Shown here: in pieces, positions 60,100 through 64,000 of the stretch
How the letters are laid out: each line of letters begins with the position of its first letter
Numbering within the stretch: the stretch's first letter is position 1
Assembly: GCA_028583605.1 (NCBI GenBank)
Contig: CM053328.1
Location: 15,311,107-15,375,106, forward strand
Source of the DNA: Dastarcus helophoroides
Lineage: Eukaryota > Arthropoda > Insecta > Coleoptera > Bothrideridae
Reading direction: 5' to 3'
Length of the DNA: 64,000 nucleotides
Notes under the pieces: generated by a model
What the model was told of the DNA's origin: nothing
The model's database searches: none
The model's input: the letters and a program-made list of their open reading frames with translations, nothing else
Made by a program: the position numbers and the translations under genes

Positions 60100-61700
60100 A
60101 TACAAGTTAAAATTTCGAGAATGAGAAAATTAGCGTCAAAATGTCGAAAAAAAAGGTCAACATTTTTAGAAGAAAACTTAGAATTTCCAAGACAATGTTC
60201 AATTTTGAGATAAACATGTAGAATTTTCAAGAATAAATCGGTGCTTTGAAGGCGTTATAGGGCTGCCCTTTGCGAGTAGATTGAACATTAAAAAAAATCG
60301 AAACCGACGAATTTAAAGAAAAAAACCCAATACTGGGAAAGTCGAAATTTTTAGAAAACCAAATTTAAAAAAAAAACCCAACCTTTCGGAAAAGCTCGAA
60401 AAATATTTGAACATTCTAAAAATGTCAAAGTATTTCTAAAGATCGAATATTGTGAAAAAAGTCGTAATTTTTAGAAAAAGCCGTACAATTTTGAGAAACA
60501 AAAACCTCAATTTTTGGAAAACACTTTTCTTCTTTACTTTTCTATTTCAATCTTTTTTCAGTTATGAATTTACAAGAAAATTTTTTGCTAGAAATTTTTA
60601 AAAAATATTCTCAACATTTTCACTTTTTCATCACATACCAATCAAATTTAGAAAAAACAACGAACATAGAAAATCGAAATATCAAGAAAAAATCAATTTC
60701 GGTAAAAAAGTCGACATTTCCAGAAACTAAAACGTCGTATTTTGAGTCTTTTGAAAATAAGGCAAATTTTGAGATACAAGTTAAAATTTCCGCAATCAAA
60801 TTTAATAAATTGAAATTTGAATTTTTGAATGTCTCTTGCTTTTTAATCGTTAATAAAATTTAATAGTTATGAATATTTAAGAACTCCACGAAGTAAGGAT
60901 TGGAAATGTCAATTATTTAGAGGTTAAAGATAAAGTTTATTATTTTTGCGAAATTTTGCTAGAAAATTAAAAATTAAGGATAAAGCTTATCCCTTTTATG
61001 GTTTTTACTGAAATTTTGAATTTTTCTTCCAAATCTCGTCTTCAATATAGAAAATTTAACATTTTTAACTTCCAATTTCGTCTAAAGATTTCGAAAAAGA
61101 CGTCGAAATTTAGATTTTAAAATCAAAATTGCAAAGAAATTGGGGATTTTGTAAATTTTTTCTGAATATTTTAGCCGAAACTCTTTTATTTTTGCTTCAT
61201 GTTAGAATTTAAAAATTTCGACTTTCATCTTAAAATTAAGATTTTTTCGCGAATTTAAAATTCACATAGAATTTTGACGGACAACTAGAAAATTCAATAA
61301 ATTTTAATTTATAAAATTAGAAATCTTTCTCGACTTTTCTCAAAATATTCAATGTAGATTTGAATTTTTTAAAATTCAATTAATGTTAAAGACAGAGGAA
61401 AGATTTAGATCATCAGTATTTTGACTGCAAACTCTATTTTATGACTTTTTTCAAATTTCAACTATTTTTTTTAGAAAATTTAAAAAATGTGTTTTATAAA
61501 TCTCAATTTTTTCGTTTTGTTATTTGATCCAAGTTAATACATTTTTATTTTTAAGAAAAAGATCGCACTTTTCAGATTAAATTTCAAATTGCGAGAAAAT
61601 AATTGAATTTAAAAGTCTAAATTTCTTAATATACATTGAAATTTGGATTTAAAATTTAGTTTTAGATTTTCAAAAAACATTAAATCTAAACTGAAAATTT
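60100..61700 (+). repeat. Degenerate satellite with embedded repeat fragments
   Basis: Plus-oriented GTCGAAA-like units. A 61-bp match to the retroelement tail at 36287 lies at 60239-60299 (TGCTTTGAAGGCG, CTGCCCTTTGCGAG). 61200-61700 is highly diverged. Confidence 0.5.
60815..60945 (+). mobile_element. Dispersed repeat end, second copy
   Basis: It repeats 59930-60060 about 890 bp downstream, including TTTAATAGTTATGAATATT and GGAAATGTCAATTATTTAGA. The short frame is broken: a TAA follows M-N-I. Confidence 0.55.
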
Positions 61701-61776
61701 TTGATGATTAACTTAAAATTTAGATCAAAAAGGCCTAGTGATAGATTATTAAGAGAGTTAAATTTTAATTCAACAG

Positions 61777-61863
61777 GAGGGTATGGCTTAAGGGGTAGAA
61801 CCATTGTTTCTTGCTTGCGTGTTAAGTCTACAGTTCAACCCCACTGCTGATCATGCTTTTTTT
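61777..61863 (+). ncRNA. tRNA-like RNA polymerase III promoter (SINE-like)
   Basis: TGGCTTAAGGGG (61784-61795) fits the A box and AGTTCAACCCC (61832-61842) fits the B box except for its first base. The boxes are 36 bp apart, and a T7 run at 61857-61863 could terminate transcription. The acceptor and T stems do not pair, so it is not a functional tRNA; a tRNA-derived SINE head or decayed tRNA pseudogene is likely. Confidence 0.35.
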
Positions 61864-61989
61864 AATTCAGTTGCGCGTCCTACTCATAACTGCATAATAT
61901 TGTTAATATTAGAGCATGTTGGTAACGAAAATTAGCGTGATGGTCACGCGAATTAGAGTGATGGTCATCCCAAACCATAAATTTTTCCC

Positions 61990-63830
61990 CTATCAAAAGT
62001 GGTTCAAAGAAGTTTTCATTTCAAAAACCTAATTTTCAAAAGAAATCAGGATCTTCAAAATAATTCGAATGTTAAAAAAATAGCAACATTTTTTAAAACA
62101 TTAAAAATTTTGGAAGAAAATCAAAATTAAAAAAAAATCAAAGCTTGCAAAAAAGTAAAAATTTTGAAAGATATCTGAAATCTTCAAAAGCGCTTAAATT
62201 TCTAAAGAAATTAGAAAAAAAGGATGAGCTTTGAAAAAAGTCGAAAACTTTAAGAGCTAAAATTTTGAAAAAATCCAGTTTTTCAAAAAAAGTAAAAATT
62301 TGAATCAAAATTTTGGAAAAATTTTGCAATTTTCGAAAAAGTCGATAATTTCAAAAAGTCGAAATTATAAAAAAAAGTCAACTTGTAAAAGTCGATATTT
62401 TTTAGAAAAATTGAAAATTTGAAAAAATGGCGAATTTTAAAAAATACACAACGAAAATAGAAATTTTAAAAATCTCGAGATTTAAAAAAATGAAGTTTTT
62501 GAGTCGAAATTTTGAAGAAAATTAAAATTTTCAAAACTTCAAAAAGTGGACAGTTTGAGAAATTGTTAAATTTTCTTAAAAAACTTTAAACTTACTGATA
62601 TTTTCGAAAAAATGTGACCTTGAAATGTCTAAATTTTCAATGACAATTTTCAATAAAGTAAAATTTTTTACTTAGAAATAAACTAGTTCCAGAAAATAAC
62701 TAACAACTTTAAAACGATTAAGAAAAATCGAAATTTTCATAAACAAAATTAAAAAAAACTTCAAACATTTTAAAATATAACGATATTGTTTTAAAAATTC
62801 CTAATTTTTAACAATAGTCGACAAAAGTAGTCGAAAATTATTAAAAATATGTCGAAATTTATCAACATCAAGAAAATCGAAATTAAAAAAATTTAAAAAT
62901 TTAAAAAAATGACGAAATTTTTGAAACCACTCAAAATTTTCAAAAAGGTCAAATATTTTAAGAAATTAAAAAATCCAGCTTTCAAAAAACGTAGGAATTT
63001 TTAAAGAGTACAAATTTTTAGTCAATTTTAGTTTTTAATAACATTAAGAAATTCGAAAAAATCGAAATTAGGAAAATAAAATTCTACAATTTGCAAAAAT
63101 TCGACATTTTCAAGAAAGTCGGAATATTTGAAAAATAGGCGAATTTTGAAAAATAATTGACGAAAATAATCGGAAATTTAAAAAAAATGTCGAGATTTAA
63201 AAAAATCGTTTTTTTAAAAAAAATTAAAGTTTTGAACAAAGTAGAAATTTTCAAAAAATAAAAAAAATTGAAAGTCGGGAAAAGGAAAGAAAAGAAGCCA
63301 AAAACAGGTACAATTTAAGAATTAAAACTAACGTCTTAAAAAAATCGAGTTTTCCAGAAGCTCGATATTTTTCAAATAATTTCATTCATTATTTAAAAAA
63401 AATCAAAATTTTCAAAAAACTGTGCTATTCATGACACTCAATATGAAAGGTCGCAATTTTCAAAAAAGCAGAAATTTTCCGAAAAGTCGAAACTCTTAAG
63501 AATCGAAATTTTTTAAAAAGTAAACATTTTGAAAAAGTCGAATTTTTTGAAAAAGATCCAACTCAAAATTTGAACAAGATTTTGAAAAATAGTATAAATT
63601 TTGAAATAAGATTCCGAATCTTTCAAAAAAACTCGATTTTATCATGATTGTTGAAATTTGAAAAAAAATCGTAATTGTCAGTCAAATTTTCAAAAGTGAT
63701 GCAAACTTTTCGAAAGAAAAATCAACGTCAGAAAAGCCAAAACTTACAAATAAGTTGAAATTACCAAAAAAGTTAAGTTTTTGAAAAAAAACCGAAATTA
63801 CTCATTCTATTAAATGCTAGCTATAATATC
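61990..63830 (+). repeat. Degenerate satellite block, plus orientation
   Basis: Dense AGTCGAAATTTT / AAAAAGTC units to about 63.8 kb. No gene recognised. Non-satellite AT-rich DNA follows to the window end, with a hAT-like end fragment near 63871. Confidence 0.65.
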
Positions 63831-64000
63831 AATTGGAAATTAAGGATGCTGCAGTACCATAGTGTCTATGCGCGAGCCGCCAATGATTTTATAAAATTTA
63901 ATTCACAAAAATATTTCCCTCATAATTTTTAGTTTATTTAAATTTTGTCATAATCCCAAAAAATCTTTTTCTCGAAGCTTGCGAAAGCTAATATTCTCAG

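Overview
The window looks like insect nuclear DNA, possibly from a beetle, although the sequence does not prove the order. It is AT-rich, with spliced genes that have GT-AG introns, and it carries a typical insect transposon load: mariner, hAT-like, pogo/Tigger-like, Helitron-like, Penelope-like, Jockey-like non-LTR and solo LTRs. Three host genes are well supported: (1) glutaminyl-peptide cyclotransferase (+, four exons, 30161-31475, first exon not found); (2) AUH-type methylglutaconyl-CoA / enoyl-CoA hydratase (-, four exons, 46335-39340, with a 5.7 kb first intron); (3) a single-exon C2H2 zinc-finger protein (-, 56488-55370). They share no pathway and are separated by repeats.

Most of the remaining DNA is a degenerate short satellite. 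Its clearest form is a 20-bp unit with core GTCGAAATTT followed by an A-rich spacer (2640-2790). It fills kilobase blocks, and within a block it usually keeps one strand orientation. Layout: 0.5-4.3 kb, a large inverted-repeat element with a satellite core; 4.9-9.9 kb, satellite; 9.88-16.05 kb, a solo LTR carrying nested hAT-like elements; 16.3-22.1 kb, MITEs, tandem repeats and a broken Helitron-like N-terminal gene; 22.1-30 kb, satellite with a dead mariner and a 270-bp array; 30.2-31.5 kb, QPCT; 32.4-34.2 kb, satellite; 34.25-37.02 kb, a pogo-like element carrying a solo LTR and a retroelement tail; 38.2-38.9 kb, a fold-back pair of transposase tails and a repeat end; 39.3-46.3 kb, AUH, whose first intron holds a Penelope-like fragment, duplicated satellite blocks and a Tigger-like element; 47-51 kb, satellite; 51.2-53.7 kb, a 5'-truncated Jockey-like element inside a small inverted-repeat element; 55.4-56.5 kb, the zinc-finger gene; 57.6-59.9 kb, another satellite-bearing hAT-like copy with a large purine-rich microsatellite; 60-64 kb, satellite with repeat fragments.

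The most informative structures are the nested elements, because target-site duplications can be read at almost every level, and hammerhead-ribozyme-like cores in the terminal repeats of a Penelope-like family. Several mobile elements have the 20-bp satellite as their body. This suggests, as inference, that DNA transposons helped spread the satellite. All family assignments come from motif recognition by eye; no database search was run.
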